Assembly (NCBI RefSeq): GCF_000213255.1
Contig: NC_015520.1
Coordinates: 702,001-766,000, forward strand
Source: Mahella australiensis 50-1 BON
Lineage (GTDB): Bacteria; Bacillota; Clostridia; Mahellales; Mahellaceae
DNA: 64,000 nucleotides
Reading direction: 5' to 3'
Shown here: piece by piece, positions 62,976 through 64,000 of the stretch
Position numbering within the stretch: the first letter of the stretch is position 1
Layout: the number at the start of each line of letters is the position of its first letter
Program-made: the position numbers and the translations under genes
Notes under the pieces: model-generated
What the model was told of the DNA's origin: nothing
Seen by the model: only the letters and a program-made list of their open reading frames with translations
The model's database searches: none

Positions 62976-63282
62976 GATTCCCAGCCAAATGGTATATCAA
63001 GACGATGCCGTGGTAGCCTTTAAGGATGTTAACCCTCAGGCACCTGTTCATATACTCATAATACCGCGACAACATATACCGTCGCTGATGGATCTGGATG
63101 AAGCTAGTGCGGCAGTGGTGAGCCATATTATAGTGGTAGCCAAGAACCTAGCTCAGCAATTCGGTGTAGCAGAAAGCGGTTTTCGCATAGTTTCCAACTG
63201 CGGAGCCGATGCTGGACAGAGCGTCGATCACATACATTTTCATTTATTAGGCGGGCGTTCGCTGCAGTGGCCTCCGGGGTGA
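62938..63282 (+). CDS. hinT: HIT family nucleotide-binding hydrolase
   Basis: The 114-residue protein is an HinT-type purine nucleoside phosphoramidase: ADCIFCKIVSGEIPSQMVYQ, DVNPQAPVHILIIPRQHIPS and the histidine triad DHIHFHLLGGRSLQWPPG. GGAGGAG precedes ATG 62938, which lies within the last 38 bases of mtaB. Confidence 0.95.
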   Translation: MADCIFCKIVSGEIPSQMVYQDDAVVAFKDVNPQAPVHILIIPRQHIPSLMDLDEASAAVVSHIIVVAKNLAQQFGVAESGFRIVSNCGADAGQSVDHIHFHLLGGRSLQWPPG

Positions 63283-63284
63283 TA

Positions 63285-63327
63285 TAATAAAGAACAGCAG
63301 ATATATTTTATCTGCTGTTCTTTATTA
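63285..63327. terminator. Long perfect hairpin after hinT
   Basis: TAATAAAGAACAGCAGATA (63285-63303) and its exact complement (63309-63327) form a 19-base stem with a 5-base loop 3 bases after the hinT stop. The A- and T-rich outer stem supplies the T run, so it can act as a bidirectional terminator. Confidence 0.8.
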
Positions 63328-63447
63328 TAATCCTGTTTTTGCCACGATAATGTACGAATACAGTTCTATGATTTATCCAAATCAGCTATAATTATTTTTA
63401 TCCATATTGGCATTATGGTATAATTGCATGGGAAGGGGGAAGTGCTT

Positions 63448-64000
63448 TTGTACAAGGTAATCATCGTGGATGATGAGAGCGTTATACGCGAAAGCCTGGC
63501 AAATCTCGTGGATTGGCCGTCGCTGGGCTTCGAAGTGGCGGCTCGGTTCCGGGATGGCCAGGAGGCCATTGATTATATAACCAAAGCGCCTGTGGATGTA
63601 ATATTGACCGATATAAAGATGACATTTGTATCAGGACTTGATGTGGCAAAGTACGTCCATGAAAATAAACTGCCTATAAAGGTCGTGCTTATAAGCGGTT
63701 ATAAAGAGTTCGAATTTGCCAGGCAAGCCATAAGCTATAACGTGGTTCATTATCTCTTAAAGCCGACGCGCTTAAGTGAGATAAATCGGATTTTTAAGGA
63801 TATAAAACTGCAGCTCGATAAGGAAGACCAAGAGAAGAGGCAGTATCAGGAGCTTATACCGATATTGCAAGAGCAGTTTCTATTCGATCTCGTTATGGGC
63901 GCCATACGCGACGAAAAAGAGATAAAACGCCGCATAGCTCTTTTGGGTATGGATATTTCTCTAGGGAATCGTTGCTGTGTAATCAGCGTGAAATTATCGC
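63448..64000 (+). CDS. YesN-type response regulator (partial, runs off the window)
   Basis: The frame starts with TTG at 63448, 8 bases after AAGGGGGA, and remains open to the end of the window. It begins MYKVIIVDDESVIRESLANL with a REC domain: acidic pocket VDDE, phosphorylated Asp in VILTDIKM (about residue 54), LISGYKEF and the Lys in YLLKPTRLSEI. About 80 residues of linker follow. The arrangement matches AraC-type YesN regulators that control sugar uptake operons. The DNA-binding domain and any kinase partner lie beyond the window. A TGGTATAAT extended -10 is at 63416-63424. Confidence 0.87.
   Translation, partial: MYKVIIVDDESVIRESLANLVDWPSLGFEVAARFRDGQEAIDYITKAPVDVILTDIKMTFVSGLDVAKYVHENKLPIKVVLISGYKEFEFARQAISYNVVHYLLKPTRLSEINRIFKDIKLQLDKEDQEKRQYQELIPILQEQFLFDLVMGAIRDEKEIKRRIALLGMDISLGNRCCVISVKLS

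Overview
The window looks like chromosomal DNA of a low-to-moderate GC, Gram-positive anaerobe of the Clostridia, possibly a Mahella or Thermoanaerobacterales-type organism. The evidence is a CIRCE/HrcA-controlled dnaK operon, a glmS ribozyme, Bacillus-type 7-1-7 Fur boxes, the yqzL-recO pair, ireB-ruvX-DUF1292, strong AAGGAGG-type ribosome binding sites, frequent TTG/GTG starts and heavy use of the ATA codon. The genus is inference only. Most genes read left to right.

Layout. 1-9.1 kb: end of an aminotransferase, purB, a serine-type operon (class V aminotransferase + serA), yqzL-recO, then glmM, a glmS ribozyme and glmS. 9.1-12 kb: a BlaI repressor with two candidate operators and a BlaR1-like sensor protease carrying a large C-terminal extension. 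12.2-19.7 kb: a giant SF1 helicase-nuclease gene of the defence-associated type, split near its 5' end by an IS21-family element (istA/istB). 19.8-25.4 kb: hfq, a metallo-hydrolase, comEC, holA, ireB, ruvX and a DUF1292 gene. 25.4-28.5 kb: a Fur-boxed ferrous-iron locus in which FeoB is split into separate GTPase and membrane proteins, followed by a small Cys-rich protein, feoA and fur. 28.5-36.4 kb: mrp, then an accessory stretch with a CE15-like esterase, an IS66 remnant, three AT-rich secreted or small proteins of unknown function, an IS1202-like element and two copies of a dispersed repeat. 36.4-43.9 kb: tRNA-Val, gltX, tRNA-Gln, tRNA-Glu, an ABC-F ribosome-protection gene with a long attenuator-like leader, tRNA-Pro, small orphan genes, a GH172 (DUF2961) enzyme and a NusG/LoaP-like gene broken by one in-frame TGA. 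44-49 kb: pheB-like ACT gene, hom, thrC, thrB, lysC (threonine/aspartate-family operon) and tRNA-Arg. 49.2-55.7 kb: MATE transporter, lipoprotein, nadD, yqeK, lepA (no canonical start codon) and hemW. 55.7-63.3 kb: CIRCE, hrcA, grpE, dnaK, dnaJ, prmA, mtaB, hinT. The window ends inside a YesN-type response regulator.

The most unusual signals are: (1) a dispersed repeat present three times, where two copies have the same outer flanks in the same orientation but the 74-77 bp core between 14-16 bp inverted repeats is flipped, as expected of site-specific or recombination-driven inversion; (2) the IS21 disruption of a helicase-nuclease gene, whose reading frame can be rejoined across the insertion; (3) a lepA gene whose only well-placed start is ATA; (4) a LoaP/NusG gene in which the Gly of the FPGYVF motif is TGA; (5) a naturally split FeoB with its own ribosome binding site; (6) an ABC-F gene whose terminator hairpin also covers its ribosome binding site. 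I found no CRISPR array. A wholly new multi-gene system is not demonstrated; the invertible repeat and the AT-rich secreted-protein island at 32-34 kb are the best candidates for undescribed biology.
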